Origin: Streptosporangium brasiliense
GTDB taxonomy: Bacteria; Actinomycetota; Actinomycetes; Streptosporangiales; Streptosporangiaceae
Assembly (NCBI RefSeq): GCF_030811595.1
Contig: NZ_JAUSRB010000002.1
Location: forward strand, 5,022,001 to 5,086,000
Length of the DNA stretch: 64,000 nucleotides
Direction of reading: 5' to 3'
Below, piece by piece: positions 41,946-51,358 of the stretch (position 1 is its first letter; each line of letters starts with the position of its first letter). Below the pieces are notes generated by a model. It was not told the DNA's origin. It saw only the letters and a list, made by a program, of their open reading frames with translations, and ran no database searches. Position numbers and translations under genes: made by a program.

Positions 41946-43766
41946 ATGTGCGGAATCGTGGCTTATGTGGGACCAAAGGACGCGGCGCCGATCCTGCTGG
42001 AGGGCCTGCAGCGCCTTGAGTACCGGGGCTACGACTCGGCCGGCGTGGTGGTCTCCAACAAGGGCCTGAAGATGCGCAAGGTCAAGGGCCGGGTGGCCGA
42101 CCTGGCGGCGGCCGTGCCGGCGCGGTTCAAGGGCACCCTGGGCATCGGGCACACCCGCTGGGCCACCCACGGCGCGCCCAGCGACGTCAACGCCCACCCC
42201 CACCTGTCCACCGACGAGCGCATCGCGGTAGTGCACAACGGCATCATCGAGAACGCCGACGAGCTGCGCGCCAAGCTGGAGGCCGACGGTGTGGTCTTCC
42301 TGTCCGAGACCGACACCGAGGTGCTGGCGCACCTGATCGCCCGGACCGTCGGGGAGACCGACTCGCTGGAGGAGGCGGTCCGGCTGGCGCTCAAGCGGAT
42401 CGTCGGCACCTACGGCATCGCGGTGATCGACGCCCAGCGGCCCGGCGAGGTGGTGGTGGCCCGCAACGGCAGCCCGATCGTGCTGGGCATCGGCGAGAAG
42501 GAGATGTTCGCCGCCTCCGACGTGGCCGCGCTGGTCCGCTACACCCGCCAGGTGGTCCACCTGGAGGACGGGGAGCTGGCGGTGCTGAAGGCCGACGGCT
42601 TCCACACCTTCGCCAGCGACGCGCGCGAGACGGCCAAGGAGCCGCTGACCGTCGACTGGGAGGCCGGGCACTACGACACCGGCGGCTACGAGCACTACCT
42701 GCTCAAGGAGATCTCCGAGCAGCCCGACACCGTGGCCCGGACGCTGCGCGGACGGCTGGACGACCGCTTCCACATCGCCCACCTGGGCGGCCTCAACATG
42801 GACGCGCGCGAGACCCGGTCGTTCCGCCGGGTGAAGATCATCGGCTGTGGCTCTGCCTACTACTCGGGCCAGATCGGCGCCCAGCTCATCGAGGAGCTGG
42901 CCCGGATCCCGGCCGACGCCGAGCCGGCCAGCGAGTTCCGCTACCGCAGCCCGGTCGTGGAGCCCGACACCCTGTACGTGGCGATCAGCCAGTCGGGGGA
43001 GACCTACGACACCCTCGCCGCCGTCCAGGAGCTCAAGCGCAAGGGCGGCCGGGTGCTCGGCATCGTCAACACCGTCGGCAGCGCCATCGCCCGCGAGTGC
43101 GACGGCGGCGTCTACCTGCACGCCGGTCCCGAGGTCTCGGTGGCCAGCACCAAGGCGTTCACCTCGACCGCGGTGGCCTTCGCGCTGCTGGCGCTCCACC
43201 TGGGCCGGGTGCGCGACCTGTCCCCGGCCGACGGCCGCCGCATCTGCGAGGGCCTGCGCCGGCTGCCCGGCCAGATCAAGGAGATCCTCGCGCTGGAGCC
43301 GCAGATCAAGGAGCTGGCGCGCAAGTACGCCGACTCGCCGAGCATGATGTTCGTCGGCCGGGTCCGGGGCTACCCGGTGGCCCGCGAGGGCGCGCAGAAG
43401 CTCAAGGAGATCTCCTACGTGCACGCCGAGGCCTACCCGGCCAGCGAGCTCAAGCACGGGCCGCTGGCCCTGATCGGCCCGGAGATGCCGACCGTGGCGA
43501 TCGTCCCCGACGACGAGCTGCTGGACAAGAACCTCACCACGCTCGGCGAGATCCGCGCGCGCGGCGGTCGGGTGCTCATGGTCGGTCACCGTACGGCCGA
43601 CCCCAAGCTGGCCGACGACTGCGTCGTGGTGCCCAGGAACGAGACGGAGCTGGACCCGATCCTGCTGTCGATCCCGCTCCAGCTCCTGGCCTACCACGCG
43701 GCCGTGGCGCTGGAGCGGGATGTGGACAAGCCTCGCAACCTGGCCAAGAGCGTCACGGTGGAGTAG
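41946..43766 (+). CDS. glmS: Glutamine-fructose-6-phosphate aminotransferase (isomerizing)
   Basis: 606 residues. Starts MCGIVAYVG with the N-terminal catalytic Cys, GLQRLEYRGYDSAG, HTRWATHG and GN/D residues of the glutamine amidotransferase. Two SIS domains follow: CGSAYYSGQIGAQLIEEL and SQSGETYDTLAAVQ, and the C-terminus ends DKPRNLAKSVTVE. It makes glucosamine-6-phosphate, the first committed step of peptidoglycan and UDP-GlcNAc synthesis. Neighbour upstream is the 91-aa gene. Confidence 0.97.
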   Translation: MCGIVAYVGPKDAAPILLEGLQRLEYRGYDSAGVVVSNKGLKMRKVKGRVADLAAAVPARFKGTLGIGHTRWATHGAPSDVNAHPHLSTDERIAVVHNGIIENADELRAKLEADGVVFLSETDTEVLAHLIARTVGETDSLEEAVRLALKRIVGTYGIAVIDAQRPGEVVVARNGSPIVLGIGEKEMFAASDVAALVRYTRQVVHLEDGELAVLKADGFHTFASDARETAKEPLTVDWEAGHYDTGGYEHYLLKEISEQPDTVARTLRGRLDDRFHIAHLGGLNMDARETRSFRRVKIIGCGSAYYSGQIGAQLIEELARIPADAEPASEFRYRSPVVEPDTLYVAISQSGETYDTLAAVQELKRKGGRVLGIVNTVGSAIARECDGGVYLHAGPEVSVASTKAFTSTAVAFALLALHLGRVRDLSPADGRRICEGLRRLPGQIKEILALEPQIKELARKYADSPSMMFVGRVRGYPVAREGAQKLKEISYVHAEAYPASELKHGPLALIGPEMPTVAIVPDDELLDKNLTTLGEIRARGGRVLMVGHRTADPKLADDCVVVPRNETELDPILLSIPLQLLAYHAAVALERDVDKPRNLAKSVTVE

Positions 43767-43794
43767 AGCCCCCTTGAGCTGCCTGATGGCAGTA

Positions 43795-43853
43795 AGACCC
43801 CCCAATGTGTGACACAAAGTGACGTGTCTGTAACCTGAAGTATTGGGGGGTCT
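43795..43853. promoter_or_regulatory. 12-bp perfect inverted repeat flanking the TctC promoter
   Basis: AGACCCCCCAAT (43795-43806) / ATTGGGGGGTCT (43842-43853), 35-nt spacer. The spacer holds a plausible promoter, TGTGAC (43808-43813) and TAACCT (43831-43836). Confidence 0.5.
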
Positions 43854-43869
43854 GGGGGAAGGGGCGCTT

Positions 43870-44907
43870 ATGTACCGTAGGCGGTTCTTCGCGCTCGCCC
43901 TGGGGGTCATGGTCGCCGGCGGCTGCGGTGGCTGCGGCGGGGCGGCGGACCCCCGCGTGCCGCTGGCGGGACGGCTGACCGTCATCGCGCCCGCCGCCCG
44001 CGGGCAGGGCTGGGACCGGGCCGCCCGCGCGCTGGCCGCGGTGCTGACCGGCGACGGGCTGGCGCGGAAGGTCGAGGTGGGCAACTACCCGGGCAGCCTG
44101 GGCGCCGCCGCGCTGGGGGCGTTCGCCGCCGCCCACGACCCGTTCACGTACGCGGGCAGGCTGCTGCTCACCGGGATGCCGATGGTGGCCGGCGCGGAGA
44201 TCGCCAACACCGCCTCCGTGGTGGAGTCCACCACCCCCCTGGCCCGCCTGGTCGGCGACTGGGCGGCCCTGGTCGTCCCGGAGAACTCCCGCCTGCGCAC
44301 CTTCGAGAACCTCGCCGCGGTGCTCCGCCGCGACCCGGCCGGGCTGACGGTGGGCGGCCGGATGGAGGGCGGCTCCGACCACGTGCTCTACGGCATGATC
44401 GGCAAATGCCTGGGGGTGGACACCCGGCTGCTGGACTACGCCGGCTACTCCAGCGGGGCCGAGGGCGTGCACGCCCTCCACGACGGCAGGGTGGCCGCGC
44501 TGCTGGGCTCCGCCCGCTCCTTCGTGCCCGAGATCGCCGAGGGCCGGCTGCGGCCGCTGGTGGTCTCCTCCGCCGAGCGGATCGACGGGATCGACGCCCC
44601 GACGCTGATGGAGCTGGACGTCCGGCTGGAGTACACCGACTGGTGCGGCGTGCTCGGCCCCCGCGGCATGAGCTCCGACGACAGGGACGTGGCCGTCGCC
44701 CTGTGCGACCGCGTCGACGCCTCGTCCCGCTGGCGGGCGATCTGCGCGGCCAACGGCTGGAACCGGGTCTATCTGAGCGGGGACGACTTCCGCCAGTGGC
44801 TCGTCACGGAGACGCGCCGGACCCGGGAAGTGCTCGACGAGCTCGGACTGCTGAGCACCATCGGCACAAGCTGTTGGGGTAGTTGCGTCCGGCAGCACTA
44901 CATGTAG
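43870..44907 (+). CDS. TctC/BugD-type tripartite tricarboxylate receptor lipoprotein (solitary)
   Basis: 345 residues from ATG 43870 (GGGGAAGGGG upstream). Signal peptide RRRFFALALGVMVAGGC with a lipobox-like VAGGC. The body has AARGQGWDRAARALA, NYPGSLGAAALGAFAA, PENSRLRTFENLAAVLR and DGRVAALLGSARSFVPEIAE, the binding-protein pattern of tripartite tricarboxylate transporters. No TctA/TctB genes lie beside it. The last 16 residues (from STIGTSCWGSC) may be non-homologous. The stop codon overlaps the -10 of the downstream nrd promoter. Confidence 0.82.
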   Translation: MYRRRFFALALGVMVAGGCGGCGGAADPRVPLAGRLTVIAPAARGQGWDRAARALAAVLTGDGLARKVEVGNYPGSLGAAALGAFAAAHDPFTYAGRLLLTGMPMVAGAEIANTASVVESTTPLARLVGDWAALVVPENSRLRTFENLAAVLRRDPAGLTVGGRMEGGSDHVLYGMIGKCLGVDTRLLDYAGYSSGAEGVHALHDGRVAALLGSARSFVPEIAEGRLRPLVVSSAERIDGIDAPTLMELDVRLEYTDWCGVLGPRGMSSDDRDVAVALCDRVDASSRWRAICAANGWNRVYLSGDDFRQWLVTETRRTREVLDELGLLSTIGTSCWGSCVRQHYM

Positions 44908-44910
44908 GAT
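44883..44910 (+). promoter_or_regulatory. Candidate promoter of the nrdAB unit
   Basis: TTGCGT (44883-44888), 16 bp, TAGGAT (44905-44910), just before the cobalamin riboswitch and overlapping the stop of the TctC gene. Confidence 0.55.
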
Positions 44911-44911
44911 C

Positions 44912-45100
44912 CTGCTCGTTGCTGGTTCGCCCCTCTGGGGGTGAGGCAAGAGGGAACCCGGTGAGATTCCGGGACTGCCCCGCAGCGGTGAACGGGAACG
45001 AAAGCCGTCATGGAGCACTGGGCGCACCTGCCTGGGAAGCGACGGCCGGTAGGCATGCGCCAGACGCCCGTGAGTCCGAAGACCTGCCGGCGACGTGTGG
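44912..45100 (+). ncRNA. Cobalamin (adenosylcobalamin) riboswitch
   Basis: The class signature AGGGAACCCGGTGAGATTCC, then GGGACTGCCCCGCAGCGG, and the 3' B12-box GTGAGTCCGAAGACCTGCC (45070-45088) are all present, in order and spacing. It lies 200 bases before nrdA. In streptomycetes such a riboswitch switches off class Ia nrdAB when B12 is available, so the B12-dependent class II enzyme takes over; the same role is inferred here. Ends are approximate. Confidence 0.92.
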
Positions 45101-45302
45101 AGAGGGAGCCGAGCCGGGCACCGAGGGACGCGTGGAGCGGCCCGGAGCGTGCCGGGTGAGGCGGACCCGACCACGGAGATCGTTCAGGGCCTCGAGGGAG
45201 GGCCCGCGTGATGAGGCGTCCGGCGTGCCCGGGGCCGTTCTCTGCGCGTGCGCCCTTCCGGCGAGAGCCGTACGGGGAATTCGAGCGCGCGAGGGGTAGC
45301 AC

Positions 45303-47498
45303 GTGACACAGACCTTGGTCGACGTCGCCAAGGAGACCGGCAACGGCCCGGTCGACCGCCGGCTGGCCATCGAGGAGGCCGCCGCCCGGGTGATCGCCGA
45401 CCCGGAGAACTCCAAGATCGCCGCTGGGCTGCTGGCGGAGCTGATCGCCGAGGAGGCCGCCGGGCACGGCGTCCGGACCTTCTCCGAGTCCGTCGCCGCG
45501 ACCCACGCGGCCGGGCTGATCCAGGACGGGCTGGCCGCCTTCGTGGCCGCCAACGCCGCGGCGCTGGACGCGCTGGTGGACGGGGCGGCCGACGGCCGGT
45601 TCGAATACTTCGGGCTGCGCACGGTCTACGACCGCTACCTGCTGCGCCACCCGCAGACCCGCAAGGTCCTGGAGCGCCCGCAGCACTTCTTCCTCCGGGT
45701 GGCCTGCGGCCTGTCGGAGACGGTGGAGGAGGCCGGCGAGCTCTACGCGCTCATGTCCACCCTGTCCTACCTGCCGAGCTCGCCCACCCTGTTCAACTCC
45801 GGCTCGCGCAGGCCCCAGCTGTCGTCCTGCTTCCTGCTCGACTCGCCCCGTGACGAGCTGGAGGCGATCTACGAGCGCTACGGGCAGGTCGCGCGGCTGT
45901 CGAAGTACGCCGGCGGGATCGGCATCTCCTGGACCCGGGTCCGCTCGCGGGGCTCGCTGATCCGGGGCACCAACGGCCACTCCAACGGCATCGTGCCGTG
46001 GCTGCGCACGCTGGACTCCAGCGTCGCCGCGGTCAACCAGGGCGGCCGCCGCAAGGGCGCGGCCTGCGTCTACCTGGAGACCTGGCACGCCGACATCGAG
46101 GAGTTCCTCGAACTGCGCGACAACACCGGCGAGGAGGCCCGCCGCACGCACAACCTGAACCTGGCCAACTGGATCCCCGACGAGTTCATGCGCCGGGTCG
46201 AGGCCGACGGCATGTGGTCGCTGTTCGACCCCAAGGAGGTCCCGCACCTCACCGACCTGTACGGCGCCGCCTTCGACGAGGCCTACCGGGCCGCCGAGGC
46301 CGAGGGCCGCTCCGTCAAGCAGATCCCGGCCCGGTCCCTGTACGGCCGGATGATGCGCACCCTGGCCCAGACCGGCAACGGCTGGATGACCTTCAAGGAC
46401 GCCGCCAACCGGACCTCCAACCAGACGGCCCGCCCGGAGAACGTCATCCACCTGTCGAACCTCTGCACCGAGATCCTGGAGGTCACCAACGACGCCGAGA
46501 CGGCCGTCTGCAACCTGGGCTCGATCAATCTCGCCGCCCACCTGGACGGCCAGGACGTCGACTGGCCGCGGCTGCGCCGGACCGTCCGCACCGCCGTGCG
46601 GTTCCTGGACCGGACCATCGACCTGGGCTTCTACCCGACCCCGGAGGCCGAGGCGGCCAACCGGAAGTGGCGGCCGATCGGCCTGGGCGTGATGGGCCTG
46701 GCGGATGTGTTCTTCACGCTGCGGCTGCCGTTCGACTCCCCGCAGGCGCTGGAGCTGTCCACCCGCATCTCCGAGGAGATCGCGCTGGCCGCCTACGGCA
46801 CCTCCGCGGACCTGGCCGTCGAGCGGGGCCGCCACCCCTCCTACGACGAGACCAGGGCCGCCGGCGGCGTGCTCCACCCCGACCACTACGGGGCCGGCGG
46901 CTCGCCGGAGTGGACGCGCCTCAGGGAGCGGATCGCCGAGTCCGGCCTCCGCAACTCGTTGATGATCGCGATCGCGCCCACGGCCACCATCGCCTCCATC
47001 GCGGGCTGCTACGAGTGCATCGAGCCCCAGGTCTCCAACGTCTTCAAGCGCGAGACCCTGTCGGGAGAGTTCCTCCAGGTCAACCGCTATCTGGTCCGTG
47101 ACCTGCAGGCCCGGGGCCGGTGGACCCCGCAGATCCGGGACGCGATCAAGCGGGCCGACGGCTCCGTCCAGGACGTCCCCGGCATGCCCGACGACCTCAA
47201 GGCGCTCTACCGGACCGCCTGGGAGCTGCCGCAGAAGGCGCTGATCGACCTGGCCGCGGCGCGCACGCCGTACATCGACCAGTCGCAGTCGCTGAACCTG
47301 TTCATGGCCACGCCGACCATCGGCAAGCTCTCCTCGATGTACGCCTACGCGTGGAAGTCCGGCCTCAAGACCACCTACTACCTGCGCTCCCGGCCGGCGA
47401 CCCGGATCGCGCAGACCACCGTGGCCCAGGCCGCGCCCGACGCGGAGGCCGTCGCGTGCTCGCTGGAGAACCCCGAGTACTGCGAAGCCTGCCAGTAG
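45303..47498 (+). CDS. nrdA: Class Ia ribonucleoside-diphosphate reductase, alpha subunit
   Basis: 731 residues from GTG 45303. Active-site pieces: SSCFLLDS (Cys), NLCTEI (Asn, Cys, Glu), AVCNLGSIN (second Cys), TTYYLRS (radical-transfer Tyr-Tyr) and a C-terminal YCEACQ redox tail. The usual N-terminal ATP-cone motif is not obvious in the first 100 residues. With NrdB it reduces ribonucleoside diphosphates for DNA synthesis. A B12 riboswitch precedes it; nrdB follows 25 bases later. Confidence 0.95.
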   Translation: MTQTLVDVAKETGNGPVDRRLAIEEAAARVIADPENSKIAAGLLAELIAEEAAGHGVRTFSESVAATHAAGLIQDGLAAFVAANAAALDALVDGAADGRFEYFGLRTVYDRYLLRHPQTRKVLERPQHFFLRVACGLSETVEEAGELYALMSTLSYLPSSPTLFNSGSRRPQLSSCFLLDSPRDELEAIYERYGQVARLSKYAGGIGISWTRVRSRGSLIRGTNGHSNGIVPWLRTLDSSVAAVNQGGRRKGAACVYLETWHADIEEFLELRDNTGEEARRTHNLNLANWIPDEFMRRVEADGMWSLFDPKEVPHLTDLYGAAFDEAYRAAEAEGRSVKQIPARSLYGRMMRTLAQTGNGWMTFKDAANRTSNQTARPENVIHLSNLCTEILEVTNDAETAVCNLGSINLAAHLDGQDVDWPRLRRTVRTAVRFLDRTIDLGFYPTPEAEAANRKWRPIGLGVMGLADVFFTLRLPFDSPQALELSTRISEEIALAAYGTSADLAVERGRHPSYDETRAAGGVLHPDHYGAGGSPEWTRLRERIAESGLRNSLMIAIAPTATIASIAGCYECIEPQVSNVFKRETLSGEFLQVNRYLVRDLQARGRWTPQIRDAIKRADGSVQDVPGMPDDLKALYRTAWELPQKALIDLAAARTPYIDQSQSLNLFMATPTIGKLSSMYAYAWKSGLKTTYYLRSRPATRIAQTTVAQAAPDAEAVACSLENPEYCEACQ

Positions 47499-47523
47499 CC
47501 ACCTCCCCGAAAGGCACTCCCTG

Positions 47524-48519
47524 ATGCTGCTCGACCCTGGCATGGACCTCACCCTGAGGCCCATGCGCTACCCGGAGTTCTACGAGCGCTACCGGGCCGC
47601 GATCCGCAACACCTGGACCGTCGAGGAGGTGGACCTCAACTCCGACCTGGCGGACCTGGCGAAGATGACGCCGGAGGAGCGCCACCTGATCAACCGCCTC
47701 GTCGCGTTCTTCGCGACCGGCGACTCGATCGTGGCCAACAACCTGGTGCTCAACCTCTACCAGCACGTCAACGCGCCCGAGGCGCGCCTGTATCTCAGCA
47801 GGCAGCTCTTCGAGGAGGCGGTGCACGTCCAGTTCTACCTGACCCTGCTGGACACCTACCTGCCCGACCACGACGAGCGGGTCAAGGCCTTCGCCGCGGT
47901 CGAGCACATCCCCTCGATCCGGGACAAGGCCGAGTTCTGCTTCCGGTGGATCGACTCGCTCGGCGGGCTCGACAGGCTGGAGTCGCAGGACGACCGGCGG
48001 GCGTTCCTGCTCAACCTGATCTGCTTCGCCGCGTGCATCGAGGGGCTGTTCTTCTACGGCGCCTTCGCCTATGTCTACTGGTTCCGCTCCAGGGGCCTGC
48101 TGGGCGGCCTGGCCACCGGGACGAACTGGGTCTTCCGCGACGAGTCCATGCACATGGAGTTCGCCTTCAGCGTGGTGGACACCGTGCGGGCCGAGGAGCC
48201 GGAGCTGTTCGACGACAAGCTCGGCGCGCAGGTCACCCAGATGATCGAGGAGGCGGTGGAGGCCGAGCTCGCCTTCGCGGCCGACCTGTGCGGCGACGGC
48301 CTGTCCGGGATGAGCGTGGGCCAGATGCGGCAGTACCTGGAGTACGTGGCCGACCAGCGCCTGGTCCGGCTCCGGCTCCCCGTCCGGTACGGCACCGCCA
48401 ACCCGTTCGCGTTCATGGAGTTGCAGGACGTGCAGGAGTTGGCCAACTTCTTCGAACGGCGTGTCTCTGCCTATCAGGTAGCCGTTGAGGGGAATGTGAC
48501 TTTCGACGAGGCGTTCTGA
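47524..48519 (+). CDS. nrdB: Class Ia ribonucleotide reductase, beta subunit
   Basis: 331 residues from ATG 47524. Diiron ligands are visible in GDSIVANN (Asp), FEEAVHVQFY (Glu, His) with a Tyr at the radical position four residues after the His, CIEGLFFYGAF (Glu), and NWVFRDESMHMEF (Glu, His). This fits the NrdB that generates the tyrosyl radical. Begins 25 bases after nrdA and belongs to the same riboswitch-controlled unit. Confidence 0.95.
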   Translation: MLLDPGMDLTLRPMRYPEFYERYRAAIRNTWTVEEVDLNSDLADLAKMTPEERHLINRLVAFFATGDSIVANNLVLNLYQHVNAPEARLYLSRQLFEEAVHVQFYLTLLDTYLPDHDERVKAFAAVEHIPSIRDKAEFCFRWIDSLGGLDRLESQDDRRAFLLNLICFAACIEGLFFYGAFAYVYWFRSRGLLGGLATGTNWVFRDESMHMEFAFSVVDTVRAEEPELFDDKLGAQVTQMIEEAVEAELAFAADLCGDGLSGMSVGQMRQYLEYVADQRLVRLRLPVRYGTANPFAFMELQDVQELANFFERRVSAYQVAVEGNVTFDEAF

Positions 48520-48579
48520 TTACACGATGGATCCCCGGGCACGCCGTCTGGTAACGGACGACAAAGGGGGACGCCGTCA

Positions 48580-49635
48580 GTGTCCAGATGGATCATCCTG
48601 CTCGGTTCCATGCTGGCCGCCGCCGCGTGTGTGGAGATGGTGCGGCGGGCACTGAGATGGAGGTTGATCGGGGAGAAGTGGGTTCTCGCCGCTCCGCTCG
48701 TGCGCCGCTGCACCTGGCCCGGGTTCGCCACGGCGGTCGTGGTGACCGCCAACACGCTCTACCGGCCGAGCATGGCCGAGGGGCAGGTCGGCGGAGTGAT
48801 CGACCAGATGCTCAGCCTGGCCATGATCGGATGCGTCACCTGGCTGGTCATCCAGGCCGCCTACGCGGTCACCGACGTGGTCCTGGAGCGCCTGGTCGTC
48901 GTCCAGGGCGAGCGCAACCGGCGGGCCCGCCGGATCCGCACCCAGATCACCCTGGTCCGCCGGGTGGCCACGGCGGTGGTCGTCGTGCTGGCGATGGGCG
49001 CGATGCTCTTCACCTTCCCGCAGGTGCGCGCGCTCGGCGCCGGACTGCTGGCCTCGGCCGGCATCGCCGGCGTGGTCGTCGGCGTCGCGGCCCAGTCCAC
49101 CCTGGGCAACCTGCTCGCCGGGCTGCAACTGGCCTTCAGCGACGCGCTCCGGCTGGACGACGTCGTCGTGGTCGAGGACGAGTGGGGCCGGATCGAGGAG
49201 CTCACCCTCACCTACGTGGTGCTGCGCCTGTGGGACGAGCGCAGGCTGGTGCTGCCGGTCTCCTACTTCACGACCAACCCGTTCGAGAACTGGACCCGGC
49301 ACGGCAGCCGGGTGATCGGTGCGGTGATCCTCCGCCTGGACTGGTCGGTCCCGGTGGAGGAGTTGCGCGCCGAGCTCTACCGTGCCCTGCGCGAGCACCC
49401 GCTCTGGGACCAGAAGGACTGGGTCCTCCAGGTCGTCGACACCCTCCCCGGCGGGCTGCTGGAGCTGCGCGCCCTGATGAGCGCCGCCGACTCGCCCAGC
49501 GCCTGGGACCTCAAGTGCGACATCCGCGAGCACATGGTGAAGTTCGTCCGGGAGAAATACCCCGAGTCGATGCCCCGCTTCCGGGTGGTGGAGCAGCGCG
49601 AGCCGCTGTCCGGACTCGGGCTGGGGGAGCACTGA
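48580..49635 (+). CDS. MscS-family mechanosensitive ion channel
   Basis: 351 residues from GTG 48580. Three to four membrane segments; the pore-lining third helix reads GAGLLASAGIAGVVVGVAAQ followed by STLGNLLAGLQLAFSDALRL, as in MscS. Then beta domain with DEWGRIEELTLTYVVLRLWD and VLPVSYFTTNPFENW. Releases solutes on osmotic downshock. It follows nrdB by 60 bases, perhaps in the same transcript. Confidence 0.92.
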   Translation: MSRWIILLGSMLAAAACVEMVRRALRWRLIGEKWVLAAPLVRRCTWPGFATAVVVTANTLYRPSMAEGQVGGVIDQMLSLAMIGCVTWLVIQAAYAVTDVVLERLVVVQGERNRRARRIRTQITLVRRVATAVVVVLAMGAMLFTFPQVRALGAGLLASAGIAGVVVGVAAQSTLGNLLAGLQLAFSDALRLDDVVVVEDEWGRIEELTLTYVVLRLWDERRLVLPVSYFTTNPFENWTRHGSRVIGAVILRLDWSVPVEELRAELYRALREHPLWDQKDWVLQVVDTLPGGLLELRALMSAADSPSAWDLKCDIREHMVKFVREKYPESMPRFRVVEQREPLSGLGLGEH

Positions 49636-49873
49636 GGCCCGTCCGGCTCGACCGCCCCCTCGACGTCGCCGGGGCCGGCACCGCCAACGGGAGCAACGTC
49701 CTCATCCGGGACTGCCTGTGGCCGTACATCCCCAGCCAGGAGTGGAAGACCGTCGCCTGAGGGGTCCGCTGGTAACGCCGCGGGAAACAGCGGATACGCG
49801 GGCCAGCGGCCCGCCGTCCGGGTGGTGTTCGAAGGCCCTTCGAGGGCTCCGACCCGCGTATCCGTCGGAAATC

Positions 49874-50389
49874 TCACCCGTACCGCCGGGACTCCTTGTC
49901 CTCGGCGGAGGTCTGCTCCGCGATCGGGCCGGCAGGCGCGGCCGCGGAGCGCGGGGCGGTGAGGGATTGCGGGTCCGAGGTCGGCCTGGGATCGAAGGTC
50001 GTCTCCGGCGCGGGGGTCGCGGTGGGTTGAGGAGTGGGGCAGGTGTTCGGGGTGGGTGTGGGTGAGGGGACGGGTGTCGGAACGGGTGAGGGGCACGCGG
50101 TGGGGGTCGCGGTGGGTTGAGGAGTGGGGCAGGTGTTCGGGGTGGGTGTGGGTGAGGGGACGGGTGTCGGGGCGGGTGAGGGGCACGTGGTGGGGGTCGC
50201 GGTGGGGCGAGGGGTGGGGGTCGGGCACGCGCTCGGGGTAGGTGAGGGGACGGGCGTCGGAACGGGTGAGGGGCACGCGGTCGGGGCCGCCTGCGCGGGA
50301 CCGGCCAAGCCCAATGGGCCGACCAGGACGGTCAGGGCCGCGATCAGCGCGAGTACCACCGCAGACCAAGTGATCTTCTTGGTGTTCAT
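49874..50389 (-). CDS. Secreted Pro/Thr-rich repeat protein
   Basis: 171 residues from ATG 50389. Signal peptide KITWSAVVLALIAALTVLVG ending QAAPTA. Then CPSPVPTPVPSP..., CPTPQPTATPTA repeats, each with regular Cys. Underlying DNA repeats have period 90 bases (three units from 50011). Short non-repetitive acidic tail (EDKESRRYG). Probably a wall-spanning extracellular spacer; no catalytic part. Confidence 0.75.
   Translation of the reverse strand: MNTKKITWSAVVLALIAALTVLVGPLGLAGPAQAAPTACPSPVPTPVPSPTPSACPTPTPRPTATPTTCPSPAPTPVPSPTPTPNTCPTPQPTATPTACPSPVPTPVPSPTPTPNTCPTPQPTATPAPETTFDPRPTSDPQSLTAPRSAAAPAGPIAEQTSAEDKESRRYG
50011..50280. repeat. Three 90-bp tandem repeats within the secreted repeat gene
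   Basis: Units begin GGGGGTCGCGGTGGG at 50012, 50102 and 50192 (period 90). The first two are near identical, the third diverged. Copy number is likely variable between strains. Confidence 0.85.
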
Positions 50390-50549
50390 GGCCCTCGATT
50401 CTGATGGGCCGCGACAGGCCTGGCGTCACCCGCGCGGGTGAGCGGCCGTGATCTACGTGATGACACGGCGCGGCCGGCACGCCGTCCGGAGCGGTCGTAT
50501 TTACCTGACAGCGCGCAACATCTCCGAGGTTCCGCGCGTCGAAGTAGTC

Positions 50550-51164
50550 ATGAACTCACGCACTGGACGCATGAGCAGCTTGAGGGCCCGCCGATTCCGA
50601 GCCTGGGTGAGCACCGCCGCCCTCGCCGCCGCACTGGCGACGATCCCGGGCGCAGGCGTCGCCGACGCGGCCACCGGGGAGAGCGCGCCGGCACAGGCCA
50701 CCGCCACCGCGGGGAAGACCGGCCAGGCCACCGGCCGGCTCGACCGGGTCGACTGGGCGGCCGTGGTGGAGCCGGCGCTGAACTGTCCTGAGCCGGGGCC
50801 GGATGCCCCCTGGTACGTCGTGCGCGCCCGCGTCGCTGCCGTCGGCGACCTCACCCGTGACCGGTGGCGCGAGACCGTCGTCGTGTCGTCGTGCCCGAGC
50901 CCGACGTCGAGCAATCCCCTGACCGCCTTCGTCTACGACGGGGCCTCCGGCCGCTCGGCCCCCCACCTGCTCGGGAGGCTCGGCGGGAACCGCTACTTCA
51001 AGTCCCTTACGGCCACGATCGGCGACGGGCGGGTGCACCTGCGCGGCAGGGCGGTCAGCCGTCAGGCCCCCAACTGCTGCCCGGATCTGATCGTCAGCCA
51101 GACCTACGCGTGGAACGGCACGAAGTTCCGCAGGACAGCCGAGAAGGTGACCCGCATCTCCTGA
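50550..51164 (+). CDS. Secreted hypothetical protein
   Basis: 204 residues from ATG 50550 (in-frame ATG 50571 also possible). Signal peptide RARRFRAWVSTAALAAALAT ending GVADA. Mature part VEPALNCPEPGPDAPWYVVR, GDLTRDRWRETVVVSSC and CCPDLIVSQTYAWNGTKFRR has paired Cys and beta strands. Function unknown; a repeat-propeller-like (FG-GAP-like) fold is possible. Confidence 0.7.
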   Translation: MNSRTGRMSSLRARRFRAWVSTAALAAALATIPGAGVADAATGESAPAQATATAGKTGQATGRLDRVDWAAVVEPALNCPEPGPDAPWYVVRARVAAVGDLTRDRWRETVVVSSCPSPTSSNPLTAFVYDGASGRSAPHLLGRLGGNRYFKSLTATIGDGRVHLRGRAVSRQAPNCCPDLIVSQTYAWNGTKFRRTAEKVTRIS

Positions 51165-51358
51165 GCCCATGCCCCGCATCTCGCGGGCAGCCCATGCCCC
51201 GCATCTCGCCGGCGCGGTCACCCGCCGGATCTCGCCGATCCCGGCCTCGCCCTCCACCGCCAGGCCCTCCGCCGGATCCGCCCGCCCCGGATCCGGATCC
51301 GGCCGCCCCGGGTCCGAGGGCCGGGGCCGGGGGAGTCCGGCGGCTCCGGTCCGGCCGG

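Noticed and set aside
51165-51209. Two copies of GCCCATGCCCCGCATCTCGC (period 25) considered as an attachment site or CRISPR
   Set aside because: Only two close copies, no spacers of regular size and no associated genes; minor local duplication.
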